From NCBI GenBank assembly GCA_046351235.1, contig JAXLYV010000005.1:124001-188000 (forward strand): a stretch of 64,000 bases of DNA, in the 5' to 3' direction. Positions within the stretch are counted from its first letter, which is position 1. Every line of letters begins with the position of its first letter. The position numbers and the translations under genes are program-made. This document shows, in pieces, positions 33,112 through 40,496 of the stretch. The notes beneath the pieces are model-generated. The model searched no databases. It worked only from the letters and a program-made list of their open reading frames with translations, and was not told where the DNA came from. The DNA comes from JBBSAT01 sp046351235 (lineage in GTDB: Bacteria; Myxococcota_A; Polyangia; Polyangiales; Sandaracinaceae).

Positions 33112-33156
33112 GCGACGCATCAAGCGTCGCGACCGCCGCTGTGAGCCGAGCGGCGG
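33112..33156. repeat. Two consecutive hairpins
   Basis: GCGACGC/GCGTCGC with ATCAA loop (33112-33130) is followed by CCGCCGCT/AGCGGCGG with an 8-base loop (33133-33156). They lie in a 227-base spacer between two plus-strand genes in which I see no gene. Confidence 0.65.
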
Positions 33157-33282
33157 GCGGCGCCTGCGCGTGGCACCCTCTCGATTCGTCCGTACGGCGA
33201 TTCGTAACGTGATGCCCTCTCGCGACGCTGACGCTGGCTCTGGCTCTCGTGCGCGCTGCGCGCGCGGGCATCGCGAGGCTCC

Positions 33283-34380
33283 GTGAGCGACGAGGGACGA
33301 GAGGACGCGGCGCGCGCGCCTGACGACGTGCCTTCGTTTCTGCCGGTAGCGGGCTGGCGTCCCTCGGCCTCCGTCCGGCGCACGGCCGGCCTCTCTGCGC
33401 TTCTCGCGGGAGCGCTCGCGTGGATGATGGAAGTCGAGGGGCGAGGGGAGGTCGTGGGTGTCGCGCTGCTGGCGCTCGTCGCGGTGGTAGCGCTGATCGA
33501 GAGGGCACGGCTCAATCGCACGCCGCTCCGCATCGAGCGAGACGCCGTGGTCTACGATCGGACGCGCTTACCACGCGTCGATCTCGCGATCGATCGCGCG
33601 GTGTGGCTCGGGGCCCATGGTCGTGTCGGGACCGCCCTCGTGCTGCGCTCGGGAGCGCATCGGCTCGTGGTGGGCGCGCGAGGCGGCTCGATCCCCGCGG
33701 GTGCGCGCACCGCCATCGAAGAGCCCGACGTGGTGGTCGACGCGGAGGCGCTCGATCGCATCGCAGCCGCGCTCGGCGGCGAGGCCACGTCGATGGATAC
33801 GATGCCATCCCCGACCTATCGTGCGGGCGTGCCGCTCCGCGCGCCCGAGGCGGAGCGCCGCGTGTGGCTATCGCCGCTCGCGACGTCCACCGGCGCGCTC
33901 GTGCAGCTCGTGTTCTACTCGTGGCTGTTCCCCATGGTCGCGAACTTCGGGCCGGCGGCGCTCTTCATCGCTGCAGGTGCGGTCGCCCTCCTGATCGACC
34001 CCGTCGTCGCCAAGCGTCGCCACCGCCTTCGTTGGCTTCGCTTCGCCGGCGACACGCTCACGCTCGAGGGGCCCGACGAGCACGTGTGGACGATGGACCT
34101 CGCGCGTTGCCGCCGGCGGCTCGAGGAGCACCGCGGCGTGGTGACCCTCGAGCTCCGGGCGCAGTTCGAGGATCCGCTTCGGATCGGCACGCAGCCCGCG
34201 ACGCATTGGGCCGGAGAGGGCCGGCGCGTGCTCGTCGCGCCCGAAGACTTCGCGTGGCTGCTCGCGCGCCTCGGGCTCGAGGCGCCGCGGCCCCTGCCGA
34301 AGACACGCGTGGCCGAGCCGCGCGTGTATGCCGACGAGCGAGCGCGCTACGAGAAGCCGAAGCGCCGGCGCGCCGAATAG
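33283..34380 (+). CDS. Membrane protein of unknown function
   Basis: The 365-residue protein has two hydrophobic pairs: AGLSALLAGALAWMM and GVALLALVAVVALIE near residues 35-75, and LVQLVFYSWLFPMV and ALFIAAGAVALLID near 205-240. Between and after them are cytoplasmic beta-rich segments (LRIERDAVVYDRTRLPRVDL; LRWLRFAGDTLTLEGPDEHVW) that look like a duplicated PH-like strand pattern. The tail is basic. No family is recognised. It starts at a GTG at 33283 and converges with bioA. Confidence 0.72.
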   Translation: MSDEGREDAARAPDDVPSFLPVAGWRPSASVRRTAGLSALLAGALAWMMEVEGRGEVVGVALLALVAVVALIERARLNRTPLRIERDAVVYDRTRLPRVDLAIDRAVWLGAHGRVGTALVLRSGAHRLVVGARGGSIPAGARTAIEEPDVVVDAEALDRIAAALGGEATSMDTMPSPTYRAGVPLRAPEAERRVWLSPLATSTGALVQLVFYSWLFPMVANFGPAALFIAAGAVALLIDPVVAKRRHRLRWLRFAGDTLTLEGPDEHVWTMDLARCRRRLEEHRGVVTLELRAQFEDPLRIGTQPATHWAGEGRRVLVAPEDFAWLLARLGLEAPRPLPKTRVAEPRVYADERARYEKPKRRRAE

Positions 34381-34400
34381 GCGCGGGACCGCGCGGGGGC

Positions 34401-35711
34401 TCAGCCGACGACGCTGCGGATCGACTCCTCGAGCACGTCGAGCGTTCGCTCGAGCACGTCGAGCGGCACGTTCAGCGGGGGCGCGACGTAGACCGTGTCG
34501 CCGAGCGGGCGCAGGAACACGCCGCGCGCGCGCGCCGCGTCGGCCACGCGCCAGCCGATGCCGGTGCCGCCGTAGCCGACGTCGCCCAGATCCGCGGCGC
34601 CGATCACGCCGAGCGTGCGCACGCCGCGCACGCCCTCGATCGACGCGAGCTTCGAGAAGCGCTGGTGGATGCGGCTCGCGCGCAGGGCGACGCCCTCGAG
34701 CACGTCCTCGTCGCGGTAGATGGCGAGCACCTCGCGCGCGATCGCCGCACCGAGCGGGTGGCCGCAGAACGTGTGGCCGTGCATCAGCGCGCGCTCGGGC
34801 CCGCCGCGGAAGCCGTCGTAGAGCCGCGCGCTCGCCATCGTGGCGCCCATCGGCAGGATGCCCGCCGTGAAGCCCTTCGCGAGGCACATCAGATCCGGCA
34901 CCACGCCCGCCTGCGTGCATGCCCACATCGTGCCGGTGCGGCCGTAGCCGGTGAACACCTCGTCGGCGATCAGGAACGTGTCGACGCGGCGCGCGGCCTC
35001 GGCGAGGTGCCGCAGCACGGCGGGCGCGTGCATCCGCATTCCGCTCGCGCCCTGCACGAGCGGCTCCACGATCACGCCCGCGATCTCGTCGCCGCGCGTG
35101 CGGAGCGTGTCCTCGATCGAGGCGAGCACGCGATCCCAGCCGCCGTCGTCGCTCGGCGCCGGCGCGTGCACCACGTCGAAGAGGAGCGGTGCGAACACGC
35201 CCGAGAACTCCTCGAGCGAGGCGAGGCTCGCCGCGCCGATCGTGTCGCCGTGGTAGGCGCCCGAGAGACACACGAAGCGGTGCCGCTTCGGCCGCCCGTT
35301 CTGTTGCCAGTACTGGAACGCGATCTTCACGGCGACCTCGACCGCCGTCGATCCGTCGTCCGAGAAGTGCGTGCGCGGCAGGCCCGGCGCGAGCTTCGCG
35401 AGCTCCTCGGCGAGCAGCGCCACCTGCGCGTGCGTCACGCCGCCCGCCGCGACGTGCGTGAGCTGCGAGGCCTGTTCGGCGAGCGCGCGCACCAGGCGCG
35501 GGTGCCGGTGCCCGAGCGTCGCGCTCCACCACGACGAGACGGCATCGACGTAGCGGGTGCCGTCCGCGTCGACGATCCAGGGGCCCTCCGCCTCCACGAT
35601 CACGAGCGGGTCGCGCGTCTCGTGCCGCTCGCTCGAGGTGTAGGGCGGCCAGACGTGCGTGCGCTCGAGCGTGACGACGTGATCGCGGCTGAGCGAGGGC
35701 GGAAGGCGCAC
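34401..35711 (-). CDS. bioA: Adenosylmethionine-8-amino-7-oxononanoate aminotransferase (BioA)
   Basis: This 436-residue PLP aminotransferase converts KAPA to DAPA in biotin synthesis with S-adenosylmethionine as amino donor. Specific motifs are HVWPPYT near residue 20, DAVSSWWSATLGHRHPRL near 60, SDDGSTAVEVAVKIAFQYW near 115, GAYHGDTIGAAS, IADEVFTGYGRTG, and the PLP lysine in CLAKGFTAG (about residue 285). The GTG start at 35711 follows GGAGG. No other biotin gene is present, so bioA is separated from bioB/F/D here. The RNA-binding gene upstream ends 15 bases away on the same strand and may share its transcript. Confidence 0.95.
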   Translation of the reverse strand: MRLPPSLSRDHVVTLERTHVWPPYTSSERHETRDPLVIVEAEGPWIVDADGTRYVDAVSSWWSATLGHRHPRLVRALAEQASQLTHVAAGGVTHAQVALLAEELAKLAPGLPRTHFSDDGSTAVEVAVKIAFQYWQQNGRPKRHRFVCLSGAYHGDTIGAASLASLEEFSGVFAPLLFDVVHAPAPSDDGGWDRVLASIEDTLRTRGDEIAGVIVEPLVQGASGMRMHAPAVLRHLAEAARRVDTFLIADEVFTGYGRTGTMWACTQAGVVPDLMCLAKGFTAGILPMGATMASARLYDGFRGGPERALMHGHTFCGHPLGAAIAREVLAIYRDEDVLEGVALRASRIHQRFSKLASIEGVRGVRTLGVIGAADLGDVGYGGTGIGWRVADAARARGVFLRPLGDTVYVAPPLNVPLDVLERTLDVLEESIRSVVG

Positions 35712-35726
35712 GCGGACCTCCGAGGG

Positions 35727-36038
35727 CTACTTGGGCAGCGCGATCTTCGGCTTGTTCGGGTGGCGCTTGTAGAGCACCGCGACGCGGCCGATCTCGCCGG
35801 CGACCTCGGCGCTCGTCGCGCCCGCGAGCGCGGCCGTGAGCGCCTTCCGCTCGGCCTTCTCGACCTGCGGCAGCTTGATCTTCACGAGCTCGTGGGCCAG
35901 CAGGGCGGCCTTCGTCGCTTCGACGACGGGCTCGCTCGCGCCTTCCTTCCCGAGCTGGACGACGGGGTCGAGGTGATGCGCGAGCGCCCGCAGGTGCGCG
36001 GCCTGCTTGCTCGTGAGGGGCTTGGAAGGGGCGGCCAT
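35727..36038 (-). CDS. yhbY: YhbY-type RNA-binding protein
   Basis: This 103-residue protein has the CRS1-YhbY (CRM) fold, a KH-like RNA-binding domain linked to pre-50S ribosomal subunits: LTSKQAAHLRALAHHLDPVVQLGKEG at the start, then HELVKIKLP, and RVAVLYKRHPNKPKIALP, the terminal GxxxxLYR-like strand. Full length agrees with the family. The ATG at 36038 is preceded by TATGGT eight bases upstream and has no strong ribosome-binding site. It lies just upstream of bioA and is divergent from the ferritin-like gene. Confidence 0.92.
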   Translation of the reverse strand: MAAPSKPLTSKQAAHLRALAHHLDPVVQLGKEGASEPVVEATKAALLAHELVKIKLPQVEKAERKALTAALAGATSAEVAGEIGRVAVLYKRHPNKPKIALPK

Positions 36039-36100
36039 CGGGCGCGACCATAGCAGCGCGCGCCTCGACGGGCCCACGCGGCGAGGACATATCCGCCGAG

Positions 36101-36907
36101 ATGGCGCTCGAAGGGCCGCGCGAAGGCACGCTGGAGGCATGGGCCTGGTCGCTCGTGACGACGGACGATCTCGCCCGCAAGCGCGCGCCCGGCGTGCCTC
36201 CGCTCGCGCGCGATGCGGCATGGCGGCCGGCGCGCCTGACGGCGCCGGGGCGACCGCCCGCGCTCGTGCGGACCACCAAGCGCAAGAAGACCCCGCGCGC
36301 GGGGGCGCTGGCGCGCCCGGAGAAGCGCGCCGAGCTGCTGCACGTCTTCGCGCACCACGAGCTGCAGGCGGCCGAGCTCTTCGCGTGGGCGATCCTCGCG
36401 TTCGCCGACGCCCCGGAGCCCTTCGTGCGGGGCCTCGCCGCGCTCGCGGGCGACGAGGCCCGCCACTTCGCAGCCTACGAGGTCGAGCTCGCGCGGCTCG
36501 GGCATCCCTACGGCGCGTTCCCCGTGCGTGACTGGTTCTGGGAGCGTGCGCCCTCGATCGACTCCCCCGCTTCGTTCTGTGCGTTCGTCGGGCTCGGGCT
36601 CGAGTCGGCGAACCTCGATCACACGCGTCGCTTCGAGGCCGAGCTGCGCGCGGCCGGCGACGATGCGGCGGCCGACCTGACGGCGGCGATCGGTCGCGAG
36701 GAGATCGCCCACGTGCGCTTCGCCGTGCGGTGGTTCGCGCAGCTCGGGGAGCCCCTCGATCTCGACGCGTTCGTCCGTGCCCTTCCGCCGCCGCTCTCGC
36801 CGATCCTCTTCCGGGGCCGGCCGCTCGATCGCGAAGCGCGGCGTGAGGCGGGCTGGCCCGACGCCGTGATGGACGCGCTCGAGCGCTGGCAGCCGGCGAG
36901 CCCGTGA
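36101..36907 (+). CDS. DUF455 ferritin-like di-iron protein
   Basis: The 268-residue protein has a four-helix-bundle core with carboxylate/His pairs typical of ferritin-like di-iron proteins: FAHHELQAAELFAW (about residue 85), GDEARHFAAYEVEL (about 125), and GREEIAHVRFAVRW (about 200). This pattern matches DUF455, whose members are candidate oxygenases or redox enzymes, some linked to tRNA modification; no substrate can be read from sequence. The first 70 residues are a Lys/Arg-rich extension. The stop overlaps the next gene's GTG by four bases. A CATATC hexamer lies seven bases before the ATG, consistent with a leaderless start. Confidence 0.87.
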   Translation: MALEGPREGTLEAWAWSLVTTDDLARKRAPGVPPLARDAAWRPARLTAPGRPPALVRTTKRKKTPRAGALARPEKRAELLHVFAHHELQAAELFAWAILAFADAPEPFVRGLAALAGDEARHFAAYEVELARLGHPYGAFPVRDWFWERAPSIDSPASFCAFVGLGLESANLDHTRRFEAELRAAGDDAAADLTAAIGREEIAHVRFAVRWFAQLGEPLDLDAFVRALPPPLSPILFRGRPLDREARREAGWPDAVMDALERWQPASP

Positions 36908-37770
36908 GCCCGCCGCTCGCCTTCGTCCTGAACCTCGACGCGGAGCTCGAGCTGGAGGCGGGGCGCCGCTACCAGCCGCGCGCCGAGGTCGCGGCGCGCG
37001 TGCTCCGCCTCGCGCGCGAGATGCGCCCGACGCTGCCCGCGGGATGCGTCGTGATCGATCCGCTCGGCGAGCGCGCGCCGCCCGAGGCCGAGGCGCTCGC
37101 GTGGTGCCCGACGCCTCGCGCGCTCGCGGCCATCGCGCGGGCCGGGCTCGCCGCGCCGGCGGCGCCGGGCGTCGAGGTCTTGCGGCGCGTGAACGATCGT
37201 CGCTTCGCCGCGGCGCTCGATCCAGGGGAGCTCGCCGGCGCTGCGGTGCTCGAGAGCGAGGAAGCGGCGCGCGAAGCGCTGGCGCGGCCGGGCGAGTGGC
37301 TGCTCAAGCGCGTGCTCGGCGTCTCGGGGCGCGGGCAGCGGCGCGTGCGCGGAGGCGAGCCCTCCGAGGCCGACCTCGCGTTCGTGCGGGCCTCGCTCGA
37401 GAAGAGCGGCGCGCTCGTGATCGAGCCACGCGTCGTGATCGAGCGCGAGCTCTCCGTGCATGCGTGGGCCACGGCCCTCGGCCCGCACGTACGCTCGATG
37501 CGCGCGCAGCACGTCGATGCCTTCGGCGCCTTCCTCGGCTCGCGACACGCCGACGATCTCTCGCCCGCGATCGCGACCGAGCTCGCGGGCGCTGCGGCGC
37601 GCGTAGGGGCGGCGCTGCGCGAGGCTGGCTACGCGGGGCCGTTCGGCGTCGACGCGTACTTGCACCGCGGAGACGGCTCGGCGCCGCTCACGCTGCGCTC
37701 CCTGTCGGAGATCAACGCGCGCTTCTGCATGGGCTGGGACGAGCACGACGGCTGGCGCCCGCCAGCGTGA
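36904..37770 (+). CDS. ATP-grasp-fold protein coupled to the DUF455 gene
   Basis: The 288-residue product has an ATP-grasp layout: a Rossmann-like N-terminal part (VLNLDAELELEAG, CVVIDPLG), the nucleotide-binding strand EWLLKRVLGVSGRGQRRV (about residue 135), the E-x-E-like region VIEPRVVIERELSVHAW (about 180), and the metal-binding SEINARFCMGW (about 262). Such enzymes form amide or ester bonds using an acyl phosphate. It is coupled to the DUF455 gene by a GTGA overlap, suggesting they modify the same substrate. Its substrate is unknown. Confidence 0.72.
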   Translation: MSPPLAFVLNLDAELELEAGRRYQPRAEVAARVLRLAREMRPTLPAGCVVIDPLGERAPPEAEALAWCPTPRALAAIARAGLAAPAAPGVEVLRRVNDRRFAAALDPGELAGAAVLESEEAAREALARPGEWLLKRVLGVSGRGQRRVRGGEPSEADLAFVRASLEKSGALVIEPRVVIERELSVHAWATALGPHVRSMRAQHVDAFGAFLGSRHADDLSPAIATELAGAAARVGAALREAGYAGPFGVDAYLHRGDGSAPLTLRSLSEINARFCMGWDEHDGWRPPA

Positions 37771-37791
37771 CCCCGCGGGCCGGGATCTCCC

Positions 37792-38196
37792 TCAGGCCGC
37801 GCGGCCGAGGAGCTGCTGGACGCGGCGCAGGAGCACCGAGAGATCGAAGGGCTTGGCGAGCATCGCCTCGGGGCCCATGCCGTCGCGCGGGTAGGTCCCG
37901 GTCGTCTCGCCGCCGCGGAACACGGCGCTCATCAGGAGGACCGGCATCGTGCGGCCGTGCTCGGTCTGCTTCACGTCGATGCAGAGATCGAAGCCGCTCT
38001 TCTTCGGCAGCGCGACGTCCACGATCATCAAGTCGGGGTGCTCGCTGCGGAAGCGCTCGAGCCCCTCGTTCCCGTTCGCGGCGACGGAGATGTCGTAGCC
38101 GTGTGCCTCGAGATAGTCGCGCACCATGCGCGCGCTCGTGTCGTCGTCCTCGACGACGAGAATCCGCTTGCGCGGCCCCTGCGCAATCAACCCCAC
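37792..38196 (-). CDS. Stand-alone response-regulator receiver protein
   Basis: This 134-residue protein is one receiver domain: acidic pocket Asp17/Asp18 (VVEDDD), phosphoacceptor Asp60 in MIVDVALP, Ser90 in LLMSA and Lys115 in LAKPF. The loop between Ser90 and Lys115 is about ten residues longer than usual (FRGGETTGTYPRDGMGPEA), which may alter partner choice. There is no output domain, so it probably acts by protein contact, as do other CheY-like proteins. A TATAGT hexamer lies six bases before the GTG start at 38196, suggesting a leaderless transcript. Confidence 0.92.
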   Translation of the reverse strand: MGLIAQGPRKRILVVEDDDTSARMVRDYLEAHGYDISVAANGNEGLERFRSEHPDLMIVDVALPKKSGFDLCIDVKQTEHGRTMPVLLMSAVFRGGETTGTYPRDGMGPEAMLAKPFDLSVLLRRVQQLLGRAA

Positions 38197-38202
38197 GCGC
38201 GA

Positions 38203-38208
38203 ACTATA
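38203..38208 (-). promoter_or_regulatory. Putative -10 of a leaderless transcript
   Basis: TATAGT (minus strand) ends six bases before the GTG at 38196, with no ribosome-binding site between. Confidence 0.5.
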
Positions 38209-38331
38209 CCAGTCGCGGCGTCGCGATCGATCGGTTTCGGATCCCGGCGATGCACATCGTCTCGCGAGGCGCGACCGGCCTCCTGGAGCGCGACTGCAGG
38301 CAAGGGCTCCGATACACGTCGTGTCGGCCCG

Positions 38332-38901
38332 TCAGCTCGCCTGCGTGCCGCGCCCCACCCAGGGCACGTCCCCGCGTCCGTCGCGGTGATTGGCCAAGCG
38401 CGCGAGCGTGAAGAGCAGATCGCTGAGGCGATTCAAGTATCGCCCGACCTCGGGGCGGATCGGCGTCTCGGCCGCCAGCGCGACGACGCGCCGCTCGGCG
38501 CGGCGGCACACGGTGCGCGCCACGTGCAGATGTGCTGCGAGCGGCGCCCCCGCGGGCACCACGAAGACCTTGAGCGGCGGCACCTCTTCTTCGGCGCGAT
38601 CGATCGCGCGCTCCATCGCCTCGACGTCGGCGTCGTCGACGAGCGGGATCCCGAGGTCCTTGCCCTTCGCGTTCGAGAGCTCCGCGCCCAGATCGAAGAG
38701 CCGGCTCTGGATGGCGGCGAGCAGGCGATCGAACTCGTCCTCGCCGTCCTTGCCGAAGCGGTGCTGGCGCGCGACGCCGAGGAACGAGTTCAGCTCGTCC
38801 ACGTCGCCGTAGGCCTCGACGCGCGTGCTCGCCTTGCTGACTCGCTCTCCGCCGAAGAGGCCGGTGTCGCCCGCGTCCCCGGTGCGCGTGTAGATCTTCA
38901 T
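38332..38901 (-). CDS. Cob(I)alamin adenosyltransferase, PduO type
   Basis: The 189-residue enzyme makes adenosylcobalamin from cob(I)alamin and ATP. It shows the PduO/MMAB signatures: KIYTRTGDAGDTGLFGGERVSK at the ATP-binding N-terminus, RVEAYGDVDELNSFLG, FDLGAELS, and ARTVCRRAERRVVAL with RYLNRLSDLLFTLAR near the C-terminus. The ATG at 38901 overlaps the fmt stop by four bases (ATGA), so it is the last gene of an unusual def-fmt-adenosyltransferase arrangement. Confidence 0.93.
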   Translation of the reverse strand: MKIYTRTGDAGDTGLFGGERVSKASTRVEAYGDVDELNSFLGVARQHRFGKDGEDEFDRLLAAIQSRLFDLGAELSNAKGKDLGIPLVDDADVEAMERAIDRAEEEVPPLKVFVVPAGAPLAAHLHVARTVCRRAERRVVALAAETPIRPEVGRYLNRLSDLLFTLARLANHRDGRGDVPWVGRGTQAS

Positions 38902-39854
38902 GCTTCTTCTCCCTGCGCGCCGAAGCGCGCACCGATCGCCAAGCGCAGGCCGTTCGCCACGTCGGCGGCGCGCGCGCGCTTCTTTCCCTCGAGCTGCAGC
39001 TCGACGAGGCGCACGAGGCCGCGCCCGCAAGCCACCTCGATCCCCTCGGCCGTGATCGCCACCAGCGTGCCCGGTGCACCGCGCTCGCCGTCGTCCTCCG
39101 CGACGCGCGTCGCGTGCACCTTCACGCGCTGACCGGCGATCCGCGTCTCGGCGCCCGGCCACGGCGTCAGGCCGCGCACGCGGTCGTGGATCGCCCGCGC
39201 CGGCTGCGTGAAGTCGAGCAGCGCGTCGCTCTTCTCGAGCATGCGCGCGAGCGTCACGCCCTCGCTGGGCTGCGGAATCGGCGTGAGCTCACCGCGCAGG
39301 AAGCGCGGCAGCTCGGTGCGCACGAGCTCGGCGGCGTCGAGCCCGAGCGCCGCGAAGAGCTCGCCGGCCGTCTCGTCGGGGCCGATGGGCCGCTGCGAGC
39401 GCGCGAGCACGGGCCCGGTGTCGAGCCCTTCGTCCATCTGCATCAGGCACACGCCCGTCTCGCGGTCGCCGCTGACGATGGACCACTGGATCGGCGCCGC
39501 GCCGCGCCATCGCGGCAGGAGCGACGCGTGCAGGTTCAGGCATCCGAGGCGCGGCGCTTCGAGCAGCGCCTTCGGCAGGATGCGGCCGTAGGCGATCACG
39601 ATCGCGACGTCGGCCTCGAGCGCGCGCAGCTCGGCGGCGAGCTCGGGCGTGCGCACCTTCACCGGCTGCATCACCGGCAGGCCCAGGCGATCGGCGGCGG
39701 CGTGCACCGGCGTCGGCTGCACCTTGTTGCCGCGCCCGGCCGGGCGGTCCGGCTGCGAGATCACGCGCACCACGTCCGCGATCGAGGCGAGCGCCTCGAG
39801 GCTGGGCACGGCGATGTCGGGCGTGCCGAAGAAGAGAGCGCGGGCGCGGTGCAA
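38898..39854 (-). CDS. fmt: Methionyl-tRNA formyltransferase (Fmt)
   Basis: The 318-residue enzyme formylates initiator Met-tRNA using 10-formyl-THF. Motifs include FFGTPDIAVPSLEAL at the N-terminus, VIAYGRILPKALL, the catalytic NLHASLLPRWRGAAPIQW (Asn and His near residue 105), QMDEGLDTGPVL, and the C-terminal tRNA-binding domain (PWPGAETRIAGQRVKV). The start is a TTG at 39854 preceded by GAGG, since no ATG or GTG gives the conserved N-terminus. It lies 36 bases after def, in the usual def-fmt order. Confidence 0.95.
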   Translation of the reverse strand: MHRARALFFGTPDIAVPSLEALASIADVVRVISQPDRPAGRGNKVQPTPVHAAADRLGLPVMQPVKVRTPELAAELRALEADVAIVIAYGRILPKALLEAPRLGCLNLHASLLPRWRGAAPIQWSIVSGDRETGVCLMQMDEGLDTGPVLARSQRPIGPDETAGELFAALGLDAAELVRTELPRFLRGELTPIPQPSEGVTLARMLEKSDALLDFTQPARAIHDRVRGLTPWPGAETRIAGQRVKVHATRVAEDDGERGAPGTLVAITAEGIEVACGRGLVRLVELQLEGKKRARAADVANGLRLAIGARFGAQGEEA

Positions 39855-39890
39855 GGATCCTCGTCGCGATGGAGAAACCGGCGGCGCGCG

Positions 39891-40406
39891 CTACTCGGCA
39901 GCCTCGGCCGAGCGCTTCGTCATCTCGCGATGCACGACGCGGCGGCGGAGCATGCCGAGGTGATCGACCATGAGCTTCCCGTCGAGATGATCGAGCTCGT
40001 GCTGGATGGCCACCGCGAGCAGGCCCTCGGCCTCGAGCTCGAAGGGCTTTCCGTCGCGGTCCTGCGCGCGGACCTTCACGCGCTCGCTGCGATCGATCTC
40101 CTCGTGGATCCCGGGGAACGAGAGGCAGCCCTCTTCCCAGGTGATGTCGCCGGCGCGCTCGACGATCTCCGGGTTGACGAAGACGCGCAGATCGCTCGGC
40201 TCGTCGTCGCCGGTCGCCGTGTCCACGATGAAGAGGCGGACGCTCTCGCCGATCTGCGGCGCCGCGAGGCCCACGCCCGGCGCGGCGTACATCGTCTCGG
40301 CCATGTCCTCGATGAGCGTGTGGAGGGCGGCGTCGAACTTCTCGACCTTCGCACCCGGGGTGCGCAGCCGCTTGTCGGGGTAGTGGAGGATCTTGCGGAT
40401 CGCCAT
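39891..40406 (-). CDS. def: Peptide deformylase (Def)
   Basis: The 171-residue metalloenzyme removes the N-formyl group from nascent proteins. It has all three motifs: GVGLAAPQIG (about residue 45), EEGCLSFPG (about 90, Cys metal ligand) and QHELDHLDG (about 134, the HExxH). A basic tail follows. It is followed by fmt after 36 bases, as in most bacteria. A TATTAG hexamer lies 15 bases before the ATG at 40406, so its mRNA has at least a short leader. Confidence 0.96.
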   Translation of the reverse strand: MAIRKILHYPDKRLRTPGAKVEKFDAALHTLIEDMAETMYAAPGVGLAAPQIGESVRLFIVDTATGDDEPSDLRVFVNPEIVERAGDITWEEGCLSFPGIHEEIDRSERVKVRAQDRDGKPFELEAEGLLAVAIQHELDHLDGKLMVDHLGMLRRRVVHREMTKRSAEAAE

Positions 40407-40496
40407 GGCTCGACTCGCACTCTAATACGCCGGCCCGGAAGTTCGAGGGCCTCCCCGCACGCTCGGTGGGGAATGCGCGGCGCGGCGCTCGGCCCG

